A stretch of DNA of 64,000 bases from NCBI RefSeq assembly GCF_000499845.2, contig NC_023749.2, positions 9,840,013-9,904,012 on the forward strand. The letters are read 5' to 3'. The translations under genes and the position numbers were made by a program. The notes below the pieces were generated by a model. It had not been told where the DNA came from. It searched no databases and was given only the letters and a program-made list of their open reading frames with translations. The stretch comes from Phaseolus vulgaris (taxonomy: Eukaryota > Streptophyta > Magnoliopsida > Fabales > Fabaceae). This document shows, in pieces, positions 10,809 to 22,120 of the stretch; within the stretch, counting starts at the first letter, position 1, and each line of letters starts with the position of its first letter.

Positions 10809-12382
10809 GTTACTAGTATTACTAGCAGTACTAATGTTACTAGTATTACTTGCAATACTAATATTACTAGCAGTACAAGCAGTAGTAGCAGTACAAGTAT
10901 TACTAGCAGTACTAGGATTACTAGTAATATTAGGATTACTACTATTACTAGCAGTAGTAGTATTACTAGCAGTACTAGTATTACTAGCAGTACTAATACT
11001 ACTAGCAGTAGTAAATGTAGAAGTATTACAAGCAGTACTAATATTACTAGTATTACTAACAGTACTAGTATTACTAGCAGTACTAGTATTACTAGCAGTA
11101 CTAGTATTACTAGCAGTACTAGGATTACTAGCAGTACTAGTATTACTAGAAGTACTCGTATTACTAGCAGTACTAGTATTACTAGCAGTACTAGGATTAC
11201 TAGCAGTACTACGATTACTAGCAATACTAGCATTACTAGCAGTACTAGCATTACTAGCAGTACTAGTATTACTATCAGTACTAGTATTAGTAACAGTACT
11301 ATCAATACTAGTATTACAAGCATTATTAGTATTACTAGCAGTACTAGTATTACTAACAGTACTAGTATTACTAACAGTATTAGTATTCTTAACAGTACTA
11401 GTATTACTAGTTTTACTAGCAGTACTAGTATTACTAGCGGTACTAGTATTAATAGTGGTACTAGTATTATTAGCGGTACTAATATTACTAGCGGTACTAG
11501 TATTACTAACAATACCAGTATTACTAGCAGTACTAATATTACTAGCAATACTAGCAGTAGTAGTATTACTAGCAGTACTAGTATTACTAGCAGTACTAGG
11601 AGTACTAGCAGTACTCGTATTACTAGCAGTACTAGTATTACTAGTATTTCTAGCAGTACTAGTATTCCTAGATGTACTACTATTACTAGCAGTTCTAGTA
11701 TTACTAGCAGTACTAATATTACTAGCAGTACTAGTATTACTAGCAGTACTATCTGTACTAGTAGTACGAGTATTACTAGCAGTACTAATATTACTAGCAG
11801 TACTAGTATTGCTAGTATTACTAGCAGTACTAGTATTACTAGTAGTATTAACATTACTATCATTACTAGTATTACTAACAGTACTAGTATTACTAACAAT
11901 ATTATTATTAGTAGTATTACTACCAGTACTAGTTTTACTAGCAGTACTAACATTACTAGTATTACGACCAATACTAGTATTACTAGTATTACTAGCAGTA
12001 CTAACATTACTAGTATTACTTGTATTACTAGTACTACTAGTTTTACTACCAGTACTAGTATTACTAACATTACTAACATTACTAGCAGTACTAGTATTAC
12101 TAGCAGTACTAATATTACTAGTATTACTCTCAATACTTGTATTACTAGTATTATTAACAGTACTAGTATTACCAGCAGTACTGGTAGTACTAGTATTACT
12201 AGCAGTACTAGAATTAGTAGTAGTACTATTATTACTACCATTATAAGCAGTACTAGTATTACTAGCAGGACTAGAATTACTAGCAGTACTAGTATTATTA
12301 CCAGTACTAGTTTTACTAGAAGTAATAGTATTACTAGCAGTAGTAGTATTACTAGCAGTAGTAGTATTACTAGGAGTACTAG
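10809..12382. repeat. 18-bp minisatellite array, left block
   Basis: About 1.57 kb of tandem variants of ACTAGTATTACTAGCAGT, with point changes and occasional short or long units. The unit is a multiple of three and holds no stop in several frames, so it gives long open frames on both strands (Ser/Thr/Ile repeats on plus, Leu/Val/Ile repeats on minus). These are unlikely to be genes. The array is interrupted at 12383 by a CACTA element and resumes at 15248. Confidence 0.93.
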
Positions 12383-12396
12383 CACTACAAGAAAAT

Positions 12397-12860
12397 CGCT
12401 AGTTACATACAATTTTTTACATACGGATCTGAATCCGTATGTAAAATGGACATTACATACGGATTTTACATACAGATTCTGATCCGTATATAACTCCGAC
12501 ATTACATACGGATTCTGATCCGTATATAACTCCAATATTATATACGGATACAGATTCCTATGTAATGTTAGTATTACATACAGATTTTTACATACGAATA
12601 ATAATCCGTATGTAAGGGAAAAGTTTTTTTTTTTAAAAAAAATTACATACGGATAGAATCCGTATGTAACGATTTTTTATTTTTAAAAAAAAACTTACAT
12701 ATGGATAGAATCCGTATGTAACGATTTTTTTTAAAAAAAAACTTACATACGAATATAATCCGTATGTAACTATTTTTTAATATTTTTTTTAAAAATTTAC
12801 ATAAGTTTCTTTTTTTTAAAAAATTACATATGAATATTATCCGTATATACGTTATTTAAA
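12397..12860. repeat. Left subterminal palindrome array of the CACTA element
   Basis: About eight copies of TTACATACGGAT followed by a short spacer and ATCCGTATGTAA, each able to form a hairpin. Later units are separated by T-run/A-run spacers. Such arrays bind the element's own transposase in well-studied CACTA systems; binding here is inferred. Confidence 0.85.
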
Positions 12861-13079
12861 ATTTAATTGAAAATAGAAATTCTTACAAATTTAGTTAATT
12901 AAAAAAATAGAAATAAGGAGTTAACGTATTTTATGTTATTTTACTAAAATTAAAAAACAATAAAATTGAAAAAGAAAAAACAATAAAAAATAAAAAATAT
13001 TGAAAATAGAAATAAAAATATAAGTGATCTTAACGTGTGTTACATCATAAATTAATTTAATTTTATATTTAATTTTGAT

Positions 13080-13870
13080 TATTTAAAAGTTAATTAATTA
13101 ATTACTTAAAGTAATTAAATATTTATTTAAATTATAATAATAAATTATATTCAATTAAAAATAATCAGATAAAGAATTTTAAAAATAAATAATATAAAAA
13201 ATTAAATGTGATTTATGTTATTTCATTAAAATTAGAAAACAAAATAATTGAGAAAAAAAAACAATAAAAATTTAAGAATATGTTGAATTTGAGTTTGAAC
13301 CCCAACCACTTCACTACAGTTCTCCACTCAGCCCACCTTCACTTCAATAAAACATTTTTTATTATTATTTAAAGTTAATATATTGAATTACTTAAAGTAA
13401 TTGAATATTTATTTAAATTATATTAATAAATTATATTCAATTAAAAAAAATCAGATAAAGAATTTTAAAAATAAATAACATAAAAAATTAAATCTGATTT
13501 ATGTTATTTCATTAAAATTAGAAAACAAAATAATTGAGAAAAAAAAAACAATAAAAAATTAAGAATATGTTGAATTTGAGTTTTAACCCCAGTCACTTCA
13601 CTACAGTTCTCCACTCAGCCCACCTTCATTTCAATAAAATATTTTTTTTTGACTATTTAAAGTTAATATATTGAATTACTTAAAGTAATTGAATATTTAT
13701 TTAAATTATATTAATAAATTATATTCAATTAAAATAACTAAATAAACAATTTTAAAAATAAATAACATAAAAAATTAAATGTGATTTATATTATTTCATT
13801 AAAATTAAAAAACAAAATAATTAAAAAAAAATGTTGAATTTGAATTGGAACCAGGCACCTTAACGTAATC
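13080..13870. repeat. Tandem repeat of about 287 bp inside CACTA element
   Basis: Three successive copies share 'attacttaaagtaatt', 'atgttgaatttga' (13280, 13567, 13831) and 'cttcactacagttctccactc' phrases. Spacing is 287 then 264 bases, and the last copy is degenerate. No coding function is seen. Confidence 0.8.
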
Positions 13871-14396
13871 TTCACTAAGCCCAGGTTCACTTTACTTAAT
13901 GTATTCTTCACTAGCCCACTTCACGTATCTTCATTCAGTAAAACCTAAATCACAACAACCCCATTTCCACCCAAGGACACCAGCGAACGACACTAGCTAA
14001 CGGCACCAGCGAACAACAACCCCATCTGCCACACCGCACGCACGATCTCTTTCGGTTTAGTAGTGTCCAGCTTCCCCCTTTGCCATTGTACCATCCCGTG
14101 TGCTTGAGATTTTGCAAACACCGACCCGACCTGACATAGTCTTCCCAATCGCCACCACCGTGTGACCTCCGGCCACCACCGCTGCAATCATTCAGGTTTT
14201 GTTTAGTATGTAACAAAAATTGTAGGAAAAAATAGAATCTACTTTTTTGTATGCTGCTCTCTTTGTTTGCAGGAAGTTGCTGGTTTTTTGGTTTATTTTG
14301 GCATACATGGTTTATGGTTTATTTTTGGGTTATTGAGTTGGGAATGTGCAGGGCTTTAGTTTGTCTCTGTAAAGCCGTTGTTGGTTAGAAACTGTA
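13871..14396. other. CACTA interior, GC-richer, no supported gene
   Basis: The stretch 13950-14200 is richer in C and has a short minus ORF (13950-14216) rich in Gly, Trp and Arg without recognisable domains. Possible splice acceptors lie near 14271 and 14397 on plus. It may be a decayed upstream exon or intron of the element gene. Confidence 0.4.
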
Positions 14397-14753
14397 GGTG
14401 GAAGGTACAAGGGACGAGTATATGGGGTTGGACGTGTTGATCGTCAGGACGACTGTGTTGGTCGCTACCTACAAGAAACACAACCATCTTCTAGTAATAA
14501 GAAGGCTAATTCAGAAGAAATTGTTGAACTTAGGCAGCATATTGAACGCATGGATGCAAGGTTTCAAAACTTTCAAAATTTCATGATGCAATATCTACCA
14601 CCTGAGGCAGCAACTGCAGCACAACAGTTTTTTCAGCAACCAAATACCCCGCCACCAACACAACCGAATCAGCAGTCAAATGAAGTCCAACAACATCATA
14701 ATAATCATGATGAACAACAAAATTCACCCGATGAAGATAATAATAATTATTAG
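14397..14753 (+). pseudogene. Last-exon remnant of a CACTA transposon protein (Transposase_24-like)
   Basis: An open frame of about 118 codons runs from 14397 to the TAG at 14751-14753. It begins GGRYKGRVYGVG, resembling the '(G)KGRVYGLG' segment that precedes the C-terminus of plant En/Spm-associated Ptta/Transposase_24 proteins. It continues with a short heptad-like stretch (ELRQHIERMDARF) and a Gln/Asn/Pro-rich tail. It is preceded by a possible splice acceptor (actgtag). The earlier exons and the catalytic transposase are missing, so I treat it as a remnant within a non-autonomous element. The 62-aa ORF starting at 14398 is in another frame. Confidence 0.6.
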
Positions 14754-14955
14754 CTTCTCTAGAACTTTGTTTTAATGAAATACATTTTAGATATTTAGAT
14801 ATTTGAAAATAGTAAGTATTGTATGTATGGATAACTTTGAATGTGATGAATATTTGTCTTCTGAAAACTGAAATGTACTGGAATGTTGATGGATGATATG
14901 CAGGTGTAGAATATGGGGTGCTTCCAAATACAAATAGTTGGTGGTGCTGTGTACA

Positions 14956-15227
14956 ATGTTACATATGAATAAATTCGTATGTAAGTCTGCTTGTTAATTA
15001 CATACGGATTTTACATACGGATTTATCCGTATGTAATAACACACGGATTTACATACGGATTTTATATACGGATAAATCCGTATGTAATTACATACGGATC
15101 CAAAATCCGCATGTAACAGTTACCTACGACAGTTTTACATACGGATTTTTGTCTGTATGTAATCCGTATGTAAATGGGTTTTATATACGGATTTTGTGTG
15201 TTACATACGGATATTGGCTGTATGTAA
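14956..15227. repeat. Right subterminal palindrome array of the CACTA element
   Basis: About seven copies of the TTACATACGGAT / ATCCGTATGTAA motif occur here in both orientations, mirroring the array at the left end. Confidence 0.85.
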
Positions 15228-15247
15228 TTTGAGTTTTTCTTGTAGTG

Positions 15248-15741
15248 TAGTATTACTAGTTTTACTAGTAGTACTAGCACTGCTAGTATTACTATGAGTA
15301 CTTGTATTACTAACAATACTAGTATTATTAGCAGTACTAGTATTACTAACAGTACTAATATTACTAGCAATACTAGTATTACTAACAGTACTAGTATTAC
15401 TTGCAGTACTAGGTTTACTAGCAATACTTGCGGTACTAGCAGTACTAGTATTACTAGCAGTACTTGTATCACTAGCAGTACTAATATTACTAGTAGTACT
15501 AATATTACTAGCAATACTTGTATTACTAGCAGTACTAACAATACAAGTATTACTAACTGTACTAGTATTAGTAGGAGTACTAGTATTTCTAGCAATACTA
15601 GTATTAGTAGCAGTACTAGTATTACTAGCAGTACTAGTATTCCTAGCAGTACTAATATTTCTAGCAGTAATAGTTAGTAGTAGTACTATTAGTACTGTTA
15701 TTATTAGATGTACTAGTATTACTAGCAGTACTAGTATTACT
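15248..15741. repeat. 18-bp minisatellite array, right block
   Basis: The same ACTAGTATTACTAGCAGT variants continue after the CACTA element for about 490 bases and stop at 'ctatgtctcg'. The long plus and minus ORFs in this block are products of the repeat. Confidence 0.93.
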
Positions 15742-17204
15742 ATGTCTCGACCCACACCAAAAACTTAAATTCCCCCCTTATTTTTTCCACTTTGTGTTTT
15801 TTCTAGAGTCACAACAATTCTTGCATTTTTCTTAAACTACACTCTGCTCATAGAAAATTAGTTCTGGAGGGTCGATTTTAACTTTTCTGATCTTTGTCTT
15901 TAAATTGAAGTTCTTCTTCATTATTCTTTTTTCCTATTTGGTATTCGTTTTTGTTTTGTCCTATTTGATTTTTCAAATTGGTTTTCATTTCTCCTAATTC
16001 TCATTTCCAGAACTACGATGCGGTTTGGGAGTTCGGTGTTTCAGGTTAATGTTGTGAAACTCGTAACTCGAAAGAGGATAAAAAAGGGAATGAAAACTTG
16101 TAACTCGAGAATCGTAACTCGACTCGAAAGAGTTACTATTCGAGTTAGTATGATACATAACATAATTAAAAATAGACTCATAATTTATAAAATGGTCTAA
16201 ATACATAACATAATGTTTAATAGAGATAATCTATCCAAAAAAATTATTCATATTAATCATAGGATAATCATCTTCCTCCTCCAAATGATCTTCATTTTCA
16301 TTAATATCATCTCAACTCCCAAAGACAAACTGCAACACATGAAATAAGAGAGAGAGGGAGGTGCGAGCGGTGGAGTGGAGAAGCGCGAGTAGTGTAGAAT
16401 CACTAGTGACAGACAAAATTGAAATTAGGAGTTTTTAAGGTTTTTTTTAGGGTTTCTAATGATAAGGGATTTTGTGCAACACTTATAGGCCTCGTTTTCA
16501 GGTATGTTTTTTGCTTTTTTTTTAATGGGCCGAGTCACGGATTAGAGAGACTCAGAGATCCTCTTATTCGGCCACTAACTCGTTGGATTGCTCTTATCCG
16601 ATCAGTTTACAATTTCCCATGCGATCCTGCACTTTTTTTCTCAAAAAGCGCTAGATCGGACGATCTAGATCACGATTTTAACAACATTGCTTTGGGTGTT
16701 TCGCTCAAGGATCGAAGACCACAAAACAAAACTCCATTAATAGTGAGTTTTCCTCTCTAATCGATCAGTCGAGCTTTAAGAAATGGTTACTCGATTTTTT
16801 TCATTATTGTTCTTCTTTTGTCAACTGAGATGAAGAAAATGAATTTATATGCATTGTCGAAGAATTATTTTTGTCATTTATATGAAAGATGACTTTCGTA
16901 AAGGTAAAAATTAACATTATTAGTCAAACAAATGTGAATACAGTACCGTATTGTCGATGGTGAATGCATGGTGGCGTAACACAAGTTTTCCTGCTTACTT
17001 TTATTAATCTTCAACCCATAAAATGTGAATATGAATCTTTAGTCTTGTTGGTTTATAACCAAAGGTTTAAGATGCCACCAATTGGTCGAGTTGGTTTACA
17101 TATTGCTTTTTCAATGGAAGAAATAAATAAAGACACTAGTATAACTATACAATTTTAATCTGATGAATGCTTGATTGAAAAAAAGAAACATGTACAATAT
17201 GAGA
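15742..17204. other. Intergenic; ACTCG-rich patch and unrecognised ORF
   Basis: Around 16050-16150 there are repeated 'aactcg' words, including the imperfect palindrome TAACTCGACTCGAAAGAGTTA (about 16110). The 113-aa plus ORF at 16419-16760 covers a moderately GC-rich block with 'gatcggacgatctagatc', but its protein has no motif I recognise. This may be another old MITE. No gene can be supported. Confidence 0.4.
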
Positions 17205-17560
17205 AGAGGATGTATAATCAATGTGATAGGCATGAGGAGAAATCAAACCATATTCTTTTTACAATGTAAAGCATACGCAACAGTTTGGCTGTCAGTTTTG
17301 AACTGGTAGGAAATAGAAACAATGATGCGAGGTGATTTAAGATCACAGTTTGTGCAGTTTAAAGGACTATTTCATATATTTATTAATTCAGCTCTAAAAG
17401 CAATAAAGTATGGAAAGGCGTGTGAGTGACAGTTTTATGGAATATTTGGAATCAAAGAATGAGGTCGTCTTTAAAGGGGAAAGGTGGACGTTGATGAAAT
17501 CGTTAGCCTTGCACAACTTCAAGTTTGGTTTTGGCTGAAGAGGAAAATAACTAGCTTCAC
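17205..17560 (+). pseudogene. LINE fragment: zinc-binding RT C-terminal region (zf-RVT)
   Basis: Across frames one reads CDRHEEKSNHILF (the Cys/His part of the zf-RVT motif found after plant non-LTR reverse transcriptases). Further on come LWNIWNQR, NEVVFKGERW and AQLQVWFWLK. The latter is the same 'W..RN.V.F..G..D..E....AQ...W.W' block as in the LINE pieces at 34923-35126 and 60249-60545. Several frameshifts and stops show it is dead. Confidence 0.65.
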
Positions 17561-18351
17561 TTTCTCTTACTCCCATTGGGTTCTCTATCCCCTCAATTGT
17601 CTGTTCTCCCTCAACTAATGTGCTTAGTCTTCTTCCGGCAGAGAGTGGCAAGTCATCTGAGGGTTGTTAAGGATGTTTTGGTGTTGTAATCATGGTCTCC
17701 TTCTCAACCGCTACTTGGATTTTGAAGGGCATGAGTAGTTCCCGCAAACTGGCTTTGCTCCATTGTTGTCTGGAATGGTAGTGCCTATCGACAATTGTTT
17801 CAGATTTTATTTTAGTGGAAAGGTTATGATGGTTCTAGAGTTGGAGGTTTGGTTGCTTTTGGATGGCCTTGAGACAACTAAGGAAGTTGTTGGACCAGCT
17901 TATTAACTGCGGTAAAATGGAGGAGTAGATGCATTGGTGGATTCTTAGTGCAGTTGCTGCAAATGTGAAACAAAACCGGGAGTAACATCTTTGTATGCCT
18001 TACGTGTGATTCTGGGTTTTCTTTGGATATCAGAGTGAAGGCAGAACGTAGCAGCTGCTGGTATGTTTTTTTCAACATAAGTGCATAGATTTTGTTTCTG
18101 TGGCTGTTTATGAAGGGCAGCTTTGCCAAGAGGTTTATTCTTTTGGGGCCTGCAACTAATTCCCATCTAGTTGCACCAATAGTCTTCTTTGGCTGACAAG
18201 GGCAATGGATTTCTTTGTCTTTTTTGATTCCCTGGGCTTGGCCCATAGTAGAATCTAGATGGATTTGGTCTTTTCTTTGTGGTTTAAGGGAGTTGTAATG
18301 TAAAGGTTGATTTTTCGGAGGGATTTTAGGATAGCTTTATTATGTTCTAAG
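17561..18351. other. Possible LINE 3' tail, otherwise nothing recognised
   Basis: Follows the LINE piece in the same sense and ends near a T-run at 18361. No reliable frame is seen. The minus ORFs at 17878-18246 and 17945-18166 are unsupported. Confidence 0.35.
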
Positions 18352-18759
18352 TCAAAAATTGTTTTTTTTTATACCGGTTGGAATAATCATGAAGTATCCA
18401 ATAAAAAAAAAACAAGGATGATTCTGGCATATGGGTGATATTTGTTTTTGGATTAAGTTAGAATCCAATAGCATGAATATGATGCCACAACCTTTCCCAT
18501 GATGTATAATATTCCAGTACACCATATATTCCTCCCTCTTACTATGTGTTTTTTTAATTGCCCACTCCTGAGAAGTCACCAAGGCCTGTAAATTGTGTTT
18601 AAAATAAAATAACTTATTCATTTTACAAGTCTCCAAGTTTAGACTTGTTGAAGTCATGATTGATTGTCTAAGTTGTAAAAACGATTTTTTTTGTTTAGTT
18701 TCGCTTCTATGTAACTCTTTAGAATCTTCCAAACTATTTTCTATCCTTCTACACCACAT
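18352..18759 (-). pseudogene. hAT-type transposase fragment (DUF659-like)
   Basis: A 135-aa minus ORF contains FKHNLQALVTSQEW followed by KTHSKREEYMVYWNIIHHGKG. This resembles the segment in plant BED/DUF659 hAT transposases where 'K..L..M..S.EW' is followed by a 'FW..I' stretch downstream of the catalytic region. Catalytic residues and the C-terminal dimerisation domain are absent and flanks are non-coding. I call it a relic with moderate confidence. Confidence 0.45.
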
Positions 18760-19299
18760 TTTTGAAACATGAATTGTAGTTTTGGTTTGAGGTTAAGTGA
18801 TTATGGATATGGGTTTGGACAACTGTAGCTTCAGTTCTTTGATGATGCAACCTTACATGTGGCCAATTTCCCTTTCATATATATTCTTGTATATCTACTA
18901 ATGGACCTCAATATTCTATTCTCAACTACACTTATATTTGGCTCTTGTTGACTCTTCACTGCCGACCCAGCACTTCCACACAACATTTCTGATTCTGTAG
19001 CTGCTCATTACAATTTTCATGTAACTTGATGGGCATTTTGTGATCACAGGTTATACTTGTAGCAATGAAGCATTTATCAATTTCTTACCTAGCTTGAATT
19101 TGGAATGTGATGTCTGCAACAATCTTCATTTACTTGACGGAAATTGGAAAACAACTAAGACTAAAACTAGAGATTCCCTTCTTTGTACTTGCATATTTTA
19201 AGACATGTTTGTAAAGGATTTGGCTCCTTCAAAGTGAGAGATTCATAAGAGAAAAGGAAAATCTATGACCATTGATTATGATTAAATGTATGCCATAAA
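18760..19299. other. Intergenic, nothing recognised
   Basis: No ORF or repeat that I can support. Confidence 0.5.
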
Positions 19300-19583
19300 A
19301 TCTAATTAATTGTTATAATGATTAAATTAGATATCATTTTAGAAATTAATTTTTTTTTAAAATTAGTTTCTATTATTGTTAAATGATTTTTAAATTAATA
19401 TTTATTTAACAATTAAAGTTTTTTTACTAAATTTAGAATATAAATAATTGATAATTAAATTAAATATCAATTTAAAAACTATTTAACAATAATATAAACT
19501 AATTTTTTTAATTTTTAAAATGGTTCATAATTTAATTATTATAGAAACTAATTATTTTTTATTTTAAAATTCGTTTTTATTTG
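19300..19583. repeat. Degenerate MITE (copy D of the CACTA-tipped family)
   Basis: Internal blocks such as 'tagtttctattattgttaaatg', 'aactatttaacaataat' and 'gaaactaattatt' match copies B and C. Both CACTA tips have been lost and A/T changes have accumulated. Confidence 0.6.
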
Positions 19584-21215
19584 ATATAGAAGTTAATATT
19601 TGTCTCGGTATTAAATGGATTCTCTATTTTTTTTACACGTGTCCATGGGGAAATGGTAACTATGGATTTTCTTCCATCTGACAACTTTAAAGTTCTTGAT
19701 TCTCTTTATCAATACCTATTGGATTTTTGGCTATATGATGTTTTTACTGAAAAACTTGACACTTCCCTTTTCTCCCAAAGTTATTGAGAGGATGGCAATT
19801 ATTCATTACTGTCTTGTCCTCAGCTGTGAACTGGTAATATTTTATGTTCCTTTTCTTCAAAACAATGAAATAATTTCTTTCTTTTCCATGGTGGATTCAT
19901 AATTGGGGAATAATTAATTTTTCAGAGTATGCTTAATATCCTAAACTGGAACTCATAGCTTTATTAAATTTATATTATTCTTCTAAACTGCATGTAAATT
20001 ATTAGCACGCCAACTTACAAAGTTATTGAATTAACTTACTTCACTATAGCACTGTTACAAGTGAAAACTTATAACTAAATATTATAATGAATATGTAGTA
20101 TGTAATATGTATATTGAATGAAATTGAAACGAAATAAATGTTTGTATACATGTAATATTTAAATGGCATAAATATTAACATTATTAACTGGGGACAAAGT
20201 TTAGTAAAAAAAGAATTTAATTTTTACTATAAATAGGTTAAATAGAACACAAAATCATTTTAGGAGAGAATATTTTATGTTCTTTGTAAATTATATTTTA
20301 TAATTTAGTTACTTTCTTTTATTCGTTTTTATTTTTCAATTTTGTTGGAAATTCTTATTTAGCATGTTTGATAGAATGTCTTTGATTTTAGAAATTCATT
20401 CCTATTAAAATGATGAGTCCAGGTACATGCAACTATACATGGATTATTCTTCTAATAAAAATAGTAAAAGAAAGTTGGAGTTAATTGAATTTTTAAAATT
20501 TTAAAATATTTATTTTTATCATTTTTAGTTGTTTTAAGATTTATGTACATTAAAAAAAGATAATCTATTAAAATAATACAACAAAATTAAAAATACAAAA
20601 AATAAAGTAACAGTTTTGCAAAATCTCTATAAATAATGGAGTTTTTCAAACTCCTGGAAGTAACGGGATTTGGAAAATTTCTGGAAGTAAAATGGGTTCA
20701 GGGAACTTCTAAAAGTAACAAGGGTTAAAAAAAATCTTAAAAGTAACAGGGTTAAAAAAACTCATGAAACTAATGGGAGTATACATACTGTTGAAAAATA
20801 ATTGATCTTTCAGAGATTATTTAAAATAATCGGTAATCTATTAACGACGCTGCATCTACTAGTGATAAAACAGATCACAAATAATACACTTAATAAGGTT
20901 AAAATCGTCGAAAATGTTAAATATAATCTCAGTTAAAATTAAATTTTTTATTAATATATGAAAATTTCATAAATTGAAAACCACCCTACACTTAAAAAAA
21001 AAATAGAAAACAATGAGAACTTACTAGGTGTATTTTACCTATCATAAAATGTGATGATTGAATTTTTATAATAAATATAAAATTTATTATGTCACTTAAG
21101 AATATAACTTATTATATCTGTTTACTGTAAACAGTTATAGTAACTTATTTACCATATCATCTAAAATTTTAACTCGCATTAAATTTATTCTATCAAATTT
21201 TTTGAATCCTAACAA
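19584..21215. other. Intergenic, AT-rich
   Basis: A short run at 20640-20780 repeats 'aagtaac.ggg' phrases at irregular spacing. No gene, RNA gene or transposon end is recognised. Confidence 0.45.
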
Positions 21216-21434
21216 TTAACTCATTCTCTTCTTCCCGTTAGGGTTCACGAATCCGAGAGATTTTTTGACTTGATGCAAATTCTTTGTTCTCAAATCCTCC
21301 CCAATGACGTTGTTCCTCGGTTCCGAGACAGTGGCGTCGTCATCCATTTCGCACATGGTAGTGGCGAGCGTTTCGGTGGCAGAAAGAAAACTCGACAAGG
21401 AATTCTCGGTACTTCTATCGTGTGAGTTTTGCAC
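21216..21434 (-). CDS. Small hypothetical ORF in CpG-richer patch
   Basis: A 72-aa minus ORF with balanced, coding-like composition (Ser/Thr/Glu/Asp-rich N-terminal half, basic end GKKRMS) lies in a GC- and CpG-richer patch (about 21230-21620) that contrasts with the AT-rich surroundings. It could be a first exon or a fragment of a gene. An overlapping plus ORF (21304-21519) is equally long and either may be a shadow. I do not recognise the protein and cannot support a function. Confidence 0.25.
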   Translation of the reverse strand: MQNSHDRSTENSLSSFLSATETLATTMCEMDDDATVSEPRNNVIGEDLRTKNLHQVKKSLGFVNPNGKKRMS

Positions 21435-22120
21435 ACTTCATTTCACTAATTGTTTATGTGATTCATTGAAATGGAGGTTTTGGTGGGGCAGAAGACGAAG
21501 CAGTGAGAGTTCACGTTAGCGTTCGAGTTCGAGTTTTCTTCTTCTTCTTCATCTTTTGCTTTGCGGGGGGTTGTTGTGTTCGCTGGTAACGTTCTTCAAA
21601 TTCAGAACGAATCTAACCATATTGTTCTCAATGCTTATCTTACAGATATCCAGGTTTGTTTCTGTTTTTTTAATCTCGCTAGATTCTTTATTTTTTTTCG
21701 TGTGTTAACTTAGTGATGAAGAATGCGACCAATGTTGTTGTGATAGTGATGTCTTTATTTTTGGTTGCAGTATTTGAAATATTGTTGTGCTTTTTTTGGT
21801 TTACAACTATTCAAGTTCGGTCCTATTAAATCGGTTTGAATGGTGGAAGGGTCTAATGCTGACAAATAGGTACACATGTGGAATCAACTTTTGTTATTTT
21901 AACTGGTGTTGTTTTATTTGGCTCGCACATTATGAATTTTATTACTCTTTTTCTGGTGCTTAGAAGATTTATTCTGTCTTTTTTTTTTTTAATTTGCCTT
22001 GAATAGTGATGTTTATGCTTGCGTTGGCAGAGGTTGGCACGATTGCTTAATTTGTTGATGTACTACCATGTATGTATGCCTTTAATTGTGCCTAAGTTAA
22101 GTTCCCTTGTGAAATATCAT
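21435..22120. other. GC-richer patch with leader-like sequence
   Basis: 21530-21655 has a TTC-repeat pyrimidine run followed by a stretch ending 'ttacagatatccag|gtttgtttctg', which looks like an exon end and splice donor. An acceptor-like 'tttggttgcag' occurs near 21770. This may be the 5' end of a plus-strand gene whose body is lost. Not recognised. Confidence 0.3.

Larger units (their letters stand above)
12383..15247 (+). mobile_element. CACTA (En/Spm) transposon, 2865 bp, non-autonomous
   Basis: The left end is CACTACAAGAAAATCGC and the reverse complement of the right end is CACTACAAGAAAAACTC, giving a 13-bp perfect terminal inverted repeat. The trinucleotide TAG flanks it on both sides (12380-12382 and 15248-15250), as expected for CACTA insertion. 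Both flanks are the same 18-bp minisatellite, so it jumped into that array. Subterminal zones hold many copies of a palindromic TTACATACGGAT...ATCCGTATGTAA motif, typical of transposase-binding arrays. The interior keeps a probable last exon of a CACTA-associated protein (14397-14753) and an internal tandem repeat (13080-13870). No full transposase is present. Confidence 0.92.

Noticed and set aside
10809..12382. CRISPR-like array
   Set aside because: Units are directly adjacent with no spacers, and the genome is a plant nuclear one.
10782..12535. Very long ORFs (566, 578 and 479 aa) on both strands
   Set aside because: They are translations of the 18-bp minisatellite, which is a multiple of three and lacks stops. 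Low-complexity Ser/Thr/Ile or Leu/Val runs on both strands have no gene context.
15062..15755. Long ORFs at 15062-15595, 15201-15755 and 15294-15677
   Set aside because: Same reason: they are read through the right block of the minisatellite and the CACTA tip.
15742..15870. Possible gypsy 3' leader on minus ('ggggggaatttaagttttt' words)
   Set aside because: Resemblance is short and the order of parts would not fit a single element.
16419..16760. 113-aa plus ORF
   Set aside because: No recognisable motif, no promoter context, and it covers a block with repeated palindromic words; possibly an old MITE.
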